Positions 13,301-24,365 of a stretch of DNA of 64,000 nucleotides are shown here, piece after piece. The notes below the pieces were generated by a model. It did not search any database and was not told the origin of the DNA. It saw nothing but the letters and a program-made list of their open reading frames with translations. The position numbers and the translations under genes are program-made. This DNA comes from Enoplolaimus lenunculus. Lineage: Eukaryota; Nematoda; Enoplea; Enoplida; Thoracostomopsidae. Positions within the stretch are counted from its first letter, which is position 1. Every line of letters starts with the position of its first letter. The stretch is from NCBI GenBank assembly GCA_030248215.1, contig JASANG010001017.1, positions 92,187 through 156,186 of the forward strand, read 5' to 3'.

Positions 13301-16300
13301 ATGCAATGCTTAAAACTAAACTCAACACTTTACGTGTTGCCTAACGTATAGACATAAATTTTAAACTTAAACCAGCTTAACTGAGAACCGTTAGGCTTTG
13401 ATATCGTTTTACAAGTAGTGGTTCGCGTATCAAAGCTGAAAAAAGTGCCAGTTATTATCAAAAGTTTATTAGCTGTGGCCAATTTACATTTTTTCACAGT
13501 TCAAAACCATACTTGAAAAGAATTGAGCCTATCGGTGGAAATGATAAGTCAAGCGAGTCAAGCTTCGTAAGTTATCGACAAAATTGTATTTTAGCAAGTA
13601 AAAGACTTTAACTTTTAGTTCGAATTACTGCTATACGGAAGAATTAGTTTATTATTATTATTATTGTGTATATTATAAATACGAATATCTGGAGTTGGCT
13701 TAAAAACGAAAGTATTGTGCAACAAACACAAAAATCATTAAATTGAACTTGAATTCAAGCTAATAAACGTACTGGTTAAAAAGATGTTATTTGAATAGCA
13801 AACATTAGTTTTGTTATCTGTGCATGTTCACAAATATCTGCAACACATATCACCAGTTTGTGAAAGACCTCCAAGTTTTGAAGCCGATTTCGAATAGAGA
13901 ACTTTGAAATTGGCCAAAAGTTTTGCAATTTATTTTTCAAATTTCCGAAAAGTATTTAGCATAAGCATCTGATCAGTTCGCTTCTTTCAAAACCTATTAA
14001 TACAATTAACTGGTGGTAGACTTTACACACAGTTAACTAATACCTCTTCTGAAATAAGCTATATATAGCGCAGCTTAATTTGTTAATAATCAAATCACTT
14101 TGATACTGTTTAAGAGCCACAAATTTCATTACAGGACTCAACCGCAGATTCAAGCAACCCTGAACGAGTGTTCAAAATTGTTTTTGTCGGCGACTCTGGT
14201 GTTGGAAAAACGTGCTTTATTCATCGCTTTTGTTTGAGTCGATTTAAACCAACATTTTCCGCTACGATAGGTAGGTATGACAAAAAATTTCGCATTTACA
14301 ATATTTGCCAATTTTTTCCACTATAAAACAGCAACATATCTACTGTTTACAAGCAAACGATCAATATACGGTAGTTGCGTACACCCGCAAACTGTACAGG
14401 AATTTAGTCTCAATAAACATAGTGGCAATAGCAGTGCATGCATGTTCGCATATCGCTTTCAATTTAGGTTTCTTTTATTTTTTAATATGAAATTTGGACC
14501 ATTTTTATGATTAATTTTAGGAGTCGATTTTCAAGTCAAATCAATGCGTGTTGACGGTCATTGTATTGCGTTGCAACTCTGGGACACTGCTGGCCAGGAG
14601 AGGTACGACGACACTTATTGTTTTTTTATTTTGAAAAATAATTGTTATTAATTTAGCGCTATCACAGTCTATTAATACTATATTTGTGTTTGCCAGCTAT
14701 TTTCTATACAGCACGATTGATGCAAACATAACATATGCAAAAGAACATCGGTAATGCTCTATTTTCACAGCCCATTTTACACGTACATTGGTGCCTCGGA
14801 TCTCCTATATGATACCCTCCTAATTCATTCACAAATTTTCTTTATCAAGGAGCCGTTGTTCTTATATAAGCCATTCTCTAAGTTTTAAGTAGTTTGCTTC
14901 GAAATATACTTTTAAACTTAGATACAATTCTATTATTTTATTAATAGGGAATATATACTTTTAGTACTCAAATTTTGATTATACTGTAATGAGACCCGTA
15001 TAAGTGGGGGCAGACTGATATTTATGTGGGCTTTCCAGAGAGCACCCACTGTTCGGTTACGGGTTGTTATTTATTTCTAACCTGACTTCCGCCGCCCTTT
15101 GTTACTGATATATCGGTCCCTACTTTACCATTTTTGCGTTTCATAATATTTGCCAGCGACCCACCCCCCCCCCCCCCCGCCAGAAATTTTTGGATTCGCC
15201 TCTGTGGATATGCATTTCTGTTGATTCAGAATGCTGCCCTAAGTTTACAACCACCTTTTGGTTCAGGTTTCGAAGCATCACCAAGCAATATTTCCGAAAA
15301 GCTGACGGTGTTGTGCTTATGTACGATGTCACATCAGAATCAACCTTTTTAAATATGCGTAATTGGTTTCAAAGCGTAAAGGTTAGTCGCGTATTCTCAG
15401 ACGGAAACAACACCTACTACACTACTGCTTAGTACAACGGCATAACATTGAAAAAAGCTGTGAATAACTAAATTCCGCTAGCAGTAGTAAATTTTGCAAT
15501 TTTAAACGGATCAGGCCGCACGACATTGAACATTGAAAAATGGTCGCAAGCAAGAAGTTGCACCGTCAGATTTGCCAGTGTTCGCCAGTAACTTTAAAAC
15601 TTCTATTTGTACCGAATCCGAAATTAAGCACCAATTTGTTCAATTGGCAATTTAACAGAATAAAATGATTAACGCGTTGCTGTTGTAGGAAGGCGTCGAA
15701 GACGGGTGTGTGTTATGTTTGGTCGGCAATAAAATTGATTTATGTGAATGCGATTCATCGCGGTCTCTACAGTACAAACACGGCAAATATTTAGCTGATG
15801 TACGTTTAATTAGTCTTGAAATAGCCGACTTTAAGATCCGTTTTCTCAACTATATACGACTATTCGCCAGTCAGTATTTAAACAAGCGAACTGCAAGCAA
15901 CATCTGTCAGCTGTATATATCTAAATCAATACACAAACACAAGTACTAAAATCAAACGCTTCTTCGCAAGTTCACCGTTTACTAGTTCGGGTTTTACATG
16001 ACTTATCATCAACTTGTGATAGGATCTACGCACATTTGAGAATACGTGCAAAGCGTTTGAGTACAATATCGGGTGATCTTTAGCTGCCTAATTAAATAGC
16101 TGTAAATAGAAATGAAGCAATGTTCTAGCTACAAACAAACTATATTCCGGGTATGTTAAGCAGTAAACATGGACTGGCATTTGAGCGATAAACAATTTAT
16201 TAGCTAGTGTTCTAATCAAAATTAAGATATGTTTGCAAAGACGTATTAACATTTGGTGTTCTGATGTTTAAAGCAAACCTGAAACTGGTTTTCCTATTAA

Positions 16301-17014
16301 CAGCCGTTTTAATATTTACAGGAACACGAGGCGTTGTTTTTCGAAACCAGTGCATCTTCTGGAGATTCAATTGTAGAATGTATGGAAACTATGGCGCAGT
16401 ACGTTGCATCTTTTTAATATTTACTAATTTTTAAGCAAGTCAAACCTTTATCCTGTGTCATTATTAATGCAAAACCGCAAATTCGCTGAAGATATTAACT
16501 TATGGTTAATAGGTATAGCGAGAAAACTCGCAAGCGAATCAGAACGAAAACTATACGCAATTATACTACTAAATCAGTGAATACATAAATTATGGTCATT
16601 GCTACTGTTAAGGCTGTAAATCTAGATTAAACAATTGCTAAGCGTAAGCCTAAGCATAAAAATAGGTTCTCAACCTAAACTTGAGCAAAATTAGTTTAAC
16701 ATGTAATCCTACTCTATTGCAGTCGTGCAAGCAAACGGGTCGGCACTAAAAGTAACGTGTGCCAAAATTTGGTTTTGATTCCTATTAGAGATCAAAAACT
16801 GGGTGGTCCATTGTATCCTCAAGTGAACAGAAATAATTGTTGAACTGCGCCCATGTTGGTGTTGCAAATTTTGCAATCATTTTATGCTTTGTAAGAGTGT
16901 TATAATTTTAGTCACTTGCGAGAACGTGAAGACAAAAATCTTGAACGCGCTCTAAAATTGAATGAAATGGAAGTTATGAAACGGCAACATAAGCCACGAT
17001 GCGGGTGTAAATAG
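1394..17014 (+). CDS. Large Rab GTPase of the CRACR2A/RAB44/RASEF group (5' partial, 17 exons)
   Basis: Exons: 1394-1540, 1837-1927, 3907-4002, 4661-4732, 5208-5294, 6323-6441, 7374-7431, 10364-10437, 12293-12431, 12877-12983, 13500-13566, 14135-14270, 14521-14602, 15267-15381, 15689-15799, 16322-16398, 16912-17014. All have AG/GT borders and the phases match, giving 559 residues plus a stop. The first 240 or so residues are Lys/Glu/Gln-rich coiled coil, starting with the family-like segment [21 protein letters not shown] Ser/Thr-rich linker follows, then the Rab domain from about residue 362. It shows P-loop GDSGVGKT, switch I around [15 protein letters not shown] with the catalytic Gln kept, NKID and ETSAS. 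The tail ends in Cys-Gly-Cys-Lys, a likely prenylation site with one extra Lys. Large Rabs couple Ca2+ sensing to vesicle traffic; the EF-hands are presumably off-window. By eye it is nearest CRACR2A, but RAB44 or RASEF cannot be excluded. Exon 12877 could instead start at 12859, which is also in frame. Confidence 0.9.
1626..1810. mobile_element. Short inverted-repeat element (MITE) in a Rab-gene intron
   Basis: The ends are imperfect inverted repeats: left TCACACGTGCAAAT, then GCGAGAACTTTCAGCTGC; right, on the other strand, TTTACACATGTAAAT, then GCGAGAACCTTCAGCTGC. Flanking octamers AGCCCTAC and AGCACTCA match at 6 of 8 and may be the target duplication. It fills most of the 1541-1836 intron. 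CAGCTG- and CTGCAAG-rich stretches at 2290-2400 and 46290-46420 may be relatives. Confidence 0.6.
7022..7075 (-). repeat. tRNA-like remnant (tRNA-Arg-like SINE or pseudogene)
   Basis: The complementary strand reads GTGGCCTAATGGCATAGG, close to the A-box region of a tRNA-Arg. About 30 bases on is a degraded T-arm-like CGAAATCAC. The cloverleaf does not close well, so it is probably a SINE head or a tRNA pseudogene rather than a working tRNA. Confidence 0.3.
8335..8413 (+). repeat. Tandem duplication, about 39 bp x 2
   Basis: A segment containing TTTGTTTCAGTAGGGCAAAG occurs twice in a row, apparently identical. It lies in the 7432-10363 intron of the Rab gene and belongs to no exon. Confidence 0.8.
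9148..9418. repeat. Cluster of the 16-bp palindrome AATATCATATGATATT
   Basis: Perfect copies lie at 9148-9163, 9243-9258 and 9403-9418, with a degenerate copy near 9180 and weaker relatives near 9460 and 9525. The word is its own reverse complement. The stretch just after it, about 9520-9600, has a diverged match near 53570-53670 that also carries a CATATGATATTCG word. It is probably part of an old dispersed repeat. It sits in a Rab-gene intron. Confidence 0.75.
9897..10309. repeat. Diverged tandem duplication of about 205 bp, TTAGGC-rich
   Basis: Two adjacent copies, 9897-10099 and 10100-10309, share the start GTCAAATTTCCAAA, the block AATTTAACTTAAAGCTCAAG and a shared end GATCGTGAGCTTA. 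Each carries several AAGCTTAGGC words. The second copy ends just before the acceptor of the Rab exon at 10364. Confidence 0.75.
13649..13667. repeat. Short TTA microsatellite
   Basis: About six TTA units in a Rab-gene intron. Confidence 0.8.
14985..15130. mobile_element. Partial copy of the ACTGTA...CCGAATAAGAGG repeat family (left end)
   Basis: It begins TACTGTAATGAGACCCG and continues with a body shared with the copies at 20200, 31604, 37120 and 59279 (GACTGATATTTATTT, a TTCCAGAG block, a TTACGG block, a CGTTACTGATAT end). Only the left part is recognisable. A poly-C run follows near 15165. Confidence 0.55.
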
Positions 17015-18694
17015 ATGCTTTTTTGGGCTTTGGTTACAATTTTTGCAGGGTTATTTAGAAATACGTGTATACTGTTAGGTTTTGTAACGCATGCTTGCCT
17101 TGATTGTGTGCGAAATGTTAAATGTGCTGCAGCATCCATTTATCAGTCACTGTAGTGACTCGGACTAAAGGGGGATGAGTAATAAGAGGGGGTCCTCATT
17201 TTTGAGTCTCAATTAATGAGAGTCCGTATCCCTTATTATAGCTCGCTAGTGTACAGAGCCTATAAGTAATAATAAGAGTTCATAAAAAAGACTAAAGCAG
17301 AAGAATGACCTACACCACTTAAGTATGTAATATACAATCAGGTAACCCGCATAAACTTTATTAAATCCAGACAAACGATTAACAGACATGGAAATAAACA
17401 AAAATGTTTAGGAGCAAGTCAGTTTTGCCCAAACTTACATGGAATGACTGGCAAAGTGCTTTCTAAAGAGGCGAAACAATCAGTCGCCAACCCTCTTATT
17501 CAGGTCACTGCAGCAGCGATTTGTTTTCATCCATCTGTTCTGTTTTAGCGAAACTTGAAGAAATGTACCTAATGATATAATTTATAATTATGAAAGAGTT
17601 AGAACATGATCAGCAGCACTGTCCAAAGGCAGCGAAACAGTACAACCTTTTCTGTGATACTTACATTTTTGAGAATAAAACCTACAAATACTTGAAAGTA
17701 GCGGAATTTCCTGTCTTAAAGTATATATAATACAAAATTTTTACATTAAAATTAAACATGCATTTGTGTTTTGAACACCGAAGAAGCAACGTCAGGATTT
17801 GGAAACTAAGCGTTCATAGTAATCCTTACTAGACAAACACAGTACGAAAAAGATAATTGAAAAGACCTTCCAAATATTGCCACAAAAGCAGTGGACGAAG
17901 TAAGATTTTTTGCCAGACCACCGCTTTACACACGTAAAGTTATTTTTAGCCACGGGAATATTTGGACCAGTTTGCGTTACCGGAGACCCTTCATTTATAT
18001 CCTTATTTTTTCTTGTAGTGAGAACAAATGCTTTGATTTTGCAAAAGAAACTAAATTAAAGCAGGAATGCAAAAACGATTTTTATCCATAGGAGTGTCAA
18101 ACATACCAGGTAACTCAACATCAGATGTGCCATTAAAGTTTCGGTTTTGAGATGGACGTTCGGTAAGGAATCCGATCTATGCTAGGCAACCAAAAGTTCC
18201 CAAGGAAGATGGAGGGATTAAAAACCACGCGAGCGAAGAACCAGCCAATTTTTTGTGTTAAATATTTTAATTTCCAACGCAAAACTCTAGTTTTGGTGAG
18301 GGTTTTAGAAGTGTTGGCGACACCACCATAAGAACATTTCAATAGAGTAATAATTTTTTTCAGAAAATACGTACAGGATTAAAAATTGAACTTTTTCCAA
18401 ATCGCACGCGTGGCGTTTGTTGTCCTAACTTTGGATAAAGATAAAACAAAATTGTACAATCGCTTTAGATTTTTTTCAGCGGGTTAGGCGTTGGTTCGGC
18501 TACTCAGTGGTAACTTGCAACTCTGGGTCCACCCTTAACAAGAAATGTCATTAATAATCTTGTCAAGATGGGTGCCGCGTCACCTTTTCTCGAATCAATC
18601 AAGACACACGCAGATACACTGCACCACATCAGTTGCGCGATAACAATTCTAAAATAGACATCGCCGGTTTGTTGTGTTTAATGAACATAATAAA
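17015..18694. other. Intergenic DNA 3' of the Rab gene
   Basis: An inverted right-end fragment of the 31604-type family lies at about 17147-17290. It starts CACTGTAGTGACTCGGAC and then runs through AATAAGAGGGGG. A possible poly(A) signal for the Rab gene is AATAAA at 17392-17397. Nothing else is recognised. Confidence 0.5.
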
Positions 18695-19011
18695 CAGGGT
18701 GTAAACGGATAGTGATCAAAATACCGGTAATGGAAAACAGATATTGAAGTATAAAAGTTTCAAAGATATTTTATTTTTCTGCCAGCAGAATTGACACCTG
18801 CTAACATTCACCGAATTTTCTTAAATTTTAAAGAAGTAATGACGGATGTACCGAAATTTTTAAAATTTTGTATGAATTTGATGGTTTTTATTTCATTTCA
18901 AGCAATTGAAGCATATCTGGATTGAAATTTGTTTATTATCGAATTTTTAGCGTAAAACAAACCGAATTTGAATCCCATTTCTACCGGAAACGGATATCCG
19001 GTTACGCCCTG
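18695..19011. mobile_element. Non-autonomous hAT-like element, copy 1
   Basis: The ends are CAGGGTGTAAACGGATAG and, on the other strand, CAGGGCGTAACCGGATAT. Flanking octamers ATAATAAA and CTGATAAA match at 6 of 8. At 317 bp with no coding capacity it is an internally deleted element. CAGGG termini with an 8-bp target duplication are typical of hAT transposons. Confidence 0.75.
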
Positions 19012-19321
19012 CTGATAAAAACGATTATATTTGTCTGTACTCAGTTTCATATCTCTGTTTGTTTAACTTTAATTTTAAGTAATTTAAATTTCCAGCTATA
19101 AATATTAAGCGCTCGTTAGCTTGAATTTTAAACTTTCATTTCACTGCTTGACTTTTCTATATAAATCTGGATCAATACGAATCGTTTGATGTTTGTGATT
19201 GTATTTTGGTCGTGTTAGTACAGATTCTTTTAAATGCTTTTTAATGAGACTATCACATATCCAAAACGGAGTATTGAGTGTTTACATTCCACCGAAACAA
19301 ATATTTAAATGAACATACAAC

Positions 19322-19712
19322 CAGGGTTTAAAAAGAGAATAAAAACTGAAACGGATAGTGATCAAAATAACGGAAATGAAAAACGTGTGTTGAAGTATAA
19401 AAATTTCAAAGATATTTTATATTTGTACCAACACAATTGAGACGAGCAAATACACAGGGTTTTCTAAAGTTTTAGAGAATGAATGGCGAAGGATCGAAAT
19501 TTTTATGATTTTGAATGAATTTCGTAATTTTATATTTCATTTCGAACAATTGCAGCATATTATTATCTGTGATGAAAAATTGCGAGATATATACGTGATT
19601 TATAAATAATTTTGAGCATAACAATAACATTATTTCCGGCATTTCTATAACAGAAGTGGAAACGAATACCGATGTATACCGGAAACGGAAACGGATATCC
19701 GGTTAAGCCCTG
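19322..19712. mobile_element. Non-autonomous hAT-like element, copy 2 of the same family
   Basis: The termini are CAGGGTTTAAAAAG and, inverted, CAGGGCTTAACCGGATAT. Flanks CATACAAC and AATATAAC match at 6 of 8. The interior shares AACGGATAGTGATCAAAATA and TATAAAA.TTTCAAAGATAT with the copy at 18695, in the same orientation and about 300 bp away. Confidence 0.75.
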
Positions 19713-20195
19713 AATATAACATGGTTAAAACTTCGTGGAGACCGTAAATTACTTTGTTTTAACTGCGATGTATCTCGCATATTTCGTTTTCCCACAAGTA
19801 TTGTCCTGAAAGCGTCTTGCAATGAAACAGCTTTAATATTACAGAAACAAATATGTACAGCATCTTTACCAATTTTTACGCAGAGCAACTTAGAGTGATC
19901 CAGGTTCAAATCCCGATACTTGAAACAATGATAGACAGAGAACAAAATTACCGGCCAGAACAGAATTTAAGCAGCAAAACACCGTACACAGATTCATATT
20001 TTTTAAAAATGACTTGCTAGCAGGGTTGGTTTAGTCGAAAAATTTGAATCGATCAGAAAAATGGGGGTTTCCCTTTTTTCTGGAAGAAAAACGAAAAAAG
20101 GAAAAAAATTGAAAACATTTACTTGTGCTTCAACGTACGCAAAAAAAACTTAACTGATGCTAATGAATTTAATCAAAGTTTAGGTCAAACTAACG

Positions 20196-20370
20196 CTTAC
20201 AGTAGCGACCCGAATGAGACAGGGGACTGATGTTTATTTTTCCTATCCAAAGGGTACCCCATTGTTATTTGGTTATGGTCAGGTATTTAATTTTAACCCG
20301 TCCTCCGCCGCCATTCGTTACTGATATTGCAAATATCTGTTAAAATAAATGTTTATTTGCCTTGTATCAA
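20196..20370. mobile_element. Partial copy of the ACTGTA...CCGAATAAGAGG family
   Basis: It starts ACAGTAGCGACCCGAATGAG and carries the family words GGGTACCCC, TTATTTGGTTA and CGTTACTGATATTGC. A possible poly(A) signal for the K+ channel (AATAAA on the - strand, 20357-20352) lies at its end. Confidence 0.55.
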
Positions 20371-20692
20371 ATGCTTGAGCGATAATGCAAGGTTACTTTT
20401 AGGAATGTACTTTCAAAACTTTAAGTATGCATGAAACGCCCGCGAACATTGCACCACCGCCGTGGCGCATAAAACGCTGCGTACAGTCAACGAACCCAAA
20501 AGCTGTGTGACTTACGGTGGCCCGTGAAACACACTGACATTTAGAATGTAATATCGTCTCAATTCAACAATGCTGTGATTGGTCCATGACTTATGACGCA
20601 TTTGCCAATTTTCAACTTTGATTAAGTCTATTTCGTTGTTCTGACGGCAGTATTCTTTTACCGAATGCCAAACTCTCTAAATTTCGGATCGT

Positions 20693-23600
20693 TCACAGAA
20701 ACATTTCGGCTTCACTGGGAATCTGCGATTGATCAATAAACGATACGACACGACTGCTTCGTTGCGACAAATTTGGACTCGGGTCAAGTGATGTTTGATT
20801 GTAAAATTCGGGTACAAACTCATCAATATAGTAAATACGGCCGACATAAATGCCCAACTTTGCCAACGAATCGCAATCAACCGAAGAACCATCCCAAAAC
20901 AGTACCTGTTGACCTCGAACGTATCTAGGCCTTAAACCTGCCGCAAGAATGCTATTAGTTGCAACGCAACTTTCACAAGTCGACGCTGTTGCTAGTGGAG
21001 ATGCGCGATACGAAGAAATCCCGTTCAACATTTGAACGTTTGCAACACCGTTACTAATTGCACCTGCAGCTTCTAACGATCGGCACACCAGGACCGGAAG
21101 GCGATCGCAATAAACTGCAGTTGCTAGTATTTTATCTAAGTGATACAGTACTGTAGCGCGTTCGGGTTCCGGTATTTTTGAAGTGGTCAGTACTGAGTTA
21201 ATTAGTTGATCAACTGCAATATCGTGACTGCCGAAGGATACACGAACTGCGCTTAAATATTTAATTTTTCGACCGAGAAATTGAATTTTGCGTAAATATT
21301 CAGCGAGCGCTGTAATCATGGTGGTGGTAATAATTAAACCAATTGTTAGGTAGAGATACGTGATCGGGTAATAGCGAACGTGTTTCGGGTAGATGTCACC
21401 AAGGCCAACTGTGGTAAGACTGATGACGGCGAAGTAGCAAGCTTCCCAGTACGTTAGGTCTTCCCAAATTGGTAGTAGTAGCATGCCTGAAAGCGGTATG
21501 TAAAACCTTTAGTGTTTTTACGTGAAAATACGAATATATACATTGTTACGAGATTAATACATTACATATAGCTTAGATAACGCGTGTTCTGTAATAAAGT
21601 AGGGCGTTTTTGGATATCCCCTCCAGCCGGCGTTCGCCCAATAGTGAAATTTTGAAAATTTTTTGCATATGTGACCTTTTCGTTACCTCCTCTGATTATT
21701 CCACGCTTATATATTTGAATTTTCCAAAAATTAAATTTTTTGAGGTTTACACCATTTTTGGGACCCAAAAAATTGTCAAAAATTTAGACAAATTACATCC
21801 TATTTCTTCGATGCCGTTCAATACGAAAATTTGGTCGTGCAGTGATCGGAGGACATGATTAAAAACTCAAATATGCAAAAATTTTCAAAATCCAACCAGT
21901 TTTGTGCAAACGCCGACTGGCGAATAACCGCAAGACGATGAAATTCACAACGCACTTCGTTAGACAATGATTGCTTTCTTAAACTTAATTTTTGAAAGTT
22001 TTTTATATACGCTTTATAGTATGAATCGTCCATCTTCGCGCGTCTGTAACTTTGATTACCGTTTTCAACTGAAACAAATGATGAAACGGAACGATCTTGA
22101 AAAATGATGAAAATTTTGGGATAGTCAATATGCCGAAAAAAACTTCAGATTGCATCAGAGGTGAAAAATTAAAAACAGAAAAAATTTTCCGACCGATGTT
22201 TGCCCCATATATGGCGGTCCTGGCCCATGGATAGGCCACATCAGCCCCGTTAAATGAAGATCTGCGCCCAACATTCATCTCAGAAACAACACTTCTTTTT
22301 AAAGTAGACGAGTATTACCATTGCCTTGATTTAAAAGCAAACATAATCACTTAGCTTGACATAGAAAATAATTGCATAAAGACTTACCAGCACATTGCCA
22401 ACAAATCTTACCAATAATAATCCAAGTAACAAACGCAGATATCACAAACGGAGTCGGCAGATTCATCGATACTTTTGGATCACCGATCGCACTGTACCGG
22501 TTCGGCCATTGGCGGTACAGGGCCAATTTGGTCCGATAATATAGCCGGAGGACCGACTCGGTGAATAGGCGGCCAATCACTGCGATGCCCAGATACGATA
22601 AAGGAATCCCGAATAACGCATAGATGACACAAAACACTTGACCTTGGACGCTGGTTGGTGTAACATTTCCGTAGCCTGCAAAGCATCATCCTTCATAATA
22701 AACTTGCTTTGCATTAACATATCACAAATTTTACATTATTTTACATTATTGTTATGTGTAGGTCGCAAAAATGAAGCGGTCCGAATCAATGCAACTTGTT
22801 GAGTTTTAACTGTAGATTAAGCATATTTATATAATTAACCTCATCCTAGGCCTAAGCTGGGCCCGTGATCTGTATATGGCAGGTATGTATAAGCGTGAGC
22901 CCATCATTTACTGGTTACGAAATGTTCGGCCGACATAAACTGGTACAAAACTGTCATGCACACAGTATGAAGTTTTGTGTCGTCCTGCGCACAAAGTGCG
23001 GACTTGTCGTGAATAGAGCACTAAAATGTTCTGGCCAGAATGCGACACTGCAAACGGGCAGATTTTGATTTTTTTCTCTGTTATACAACATTAAGCAGTC
23101 AACTCTGGTTTCTGTACCGTTCATGGACCTTCACCCTCATCAACGAAAGGCATAGTGAAACCGAATATTAAAATAGCAAATAAACCGATGAGTTGTGCAA
23201 TTTCTGCCACAAAGCTTAATTCTATACCTAAGTCAGAAGTTTTAGCCAAAGCATAAATTTAAGCCTAGGGTCCTTGATCTCAAACGTGTACAATGTCTAT
23301 TACCAGTTAGTAATAAGTTTTTTAACAAATGAAAACTACCGCAGCTAAGTCAAGCTAGGCTTACAATTAATATATATCAAATGCAACAAGCGCGCCAAAT
23401 TTTGAAATTCTTAAAATTATGAATCGAAATTTGAAACTATCACCAACTGTTAATCGATGCTAAATCAATACATTTGAGAATATGGGCATAATTCTAAATT
23501 TAAATAATACTAAAGTCTGAAAATTTCGAAAATTGCTCGGACAAGTATACAAATCGCAACCAATGTCTTTACCAATTGTAGTTACAACACTGAACGTAAA

Positions 23601-24365
23601 CAACAGCGACGACCCAAAATTCCAATGAGCTTCGCTTGTTGCGTTATTGTCAAGACCTGCGCTAACGTTATGTTGCCATTGCGGATCGCTCAGTACCCAT
23701 TCGGATTCCCAACGTATCAAAACATCGCACAAACTGTCGATTACTTCAGGTTGTGCAATGTTCACAATGCGATTTGCAACTGCAAGCAAGCGAAGATCTT
23801 GGTGCGATTCAAGTTTACTGATAATTAATGCACCAACAATTAAGTAGACGACGGTCGAAAGAAATAAAATCAAGGCGACATGGTAGCGCGCTTTCTGAAA
23901 TATAAATGGTCATGCAGATCAACCGCATGTAAGAATTGTTAGAGGAATCAAGAAAATCGTTGATAGGCAAGGAAAAGTTTGCTAGCATAACATTTATTTA
24001 ATGCTGTCGAAATTTGAACCTGTGTGAGTCAAAGGTGCACGTTCCATAGTTATCGTTCTGCTGCATTTTGAAAATCTTAGCCGTAATGTTAAGAAATCAA
24101 TGATAACTTTACGCATATAATTCGACTCCTATAGCCATCTACGACGATCGGCTTACTGAGTTTAAGCCATGGCTTCTTAAACATTTGATCTATAAATTAT
24201 ACAAAACACAGACAGCTTAATGTAGCAAAACATAACAGCATAGATCACCTTGGCAATTGTTTTGCCAATTTCAGTATTTGTTCGCCATCGTTTGAGCGTT
24301 CCGTGGCGTTTCAGCTTTGTATTATGGAACTTTTGGTTGTTTGAGTTTTCATCAACATTACCCAT
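20693..24365 (-). CDS. Two-pore-domain potassium channel (K2P/KCNK family), 4 exons
   Basis: Exons on the - strand: 24365-24249, 23894-23573, 22675-22388, 21486-20693. The phases join cleanly to 506 aa. K2P channels carry background K+ current as dimers in the plasma membrane. M1 is about residues 44-64. A long extracellular cap follows with Cys95 and glycosylation sites at N115 and N123. Pore loop 1 has TTIGYG at 144-149. M2 (GQVFCVIYALFGIPLSYLG) and a short cytosolic loop follow. After M3 comes pore loop 2, TTVGLGD at 266-272, then M4. The cytosolic tail is about 200 residues and ends EAEMFL. Both filters look functional. The P1 filter is split by an intron inside its first Gly codon. The GLGD of P2 recalls TWIK channels, but subfamily cannot be settled by eye. 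The start chosen is the first ATG in the frame (MGNVDENSNN); an upstream coding exon through an acceptor near 24396 is possible. Confidence 0.9.

Noticed and set aside
19890-19925. tRNA T-arm-like word GGTTCAAATCCCG
   Set aside because: No A box or acceptor stem at the right distance, so no tRNA can be folded.
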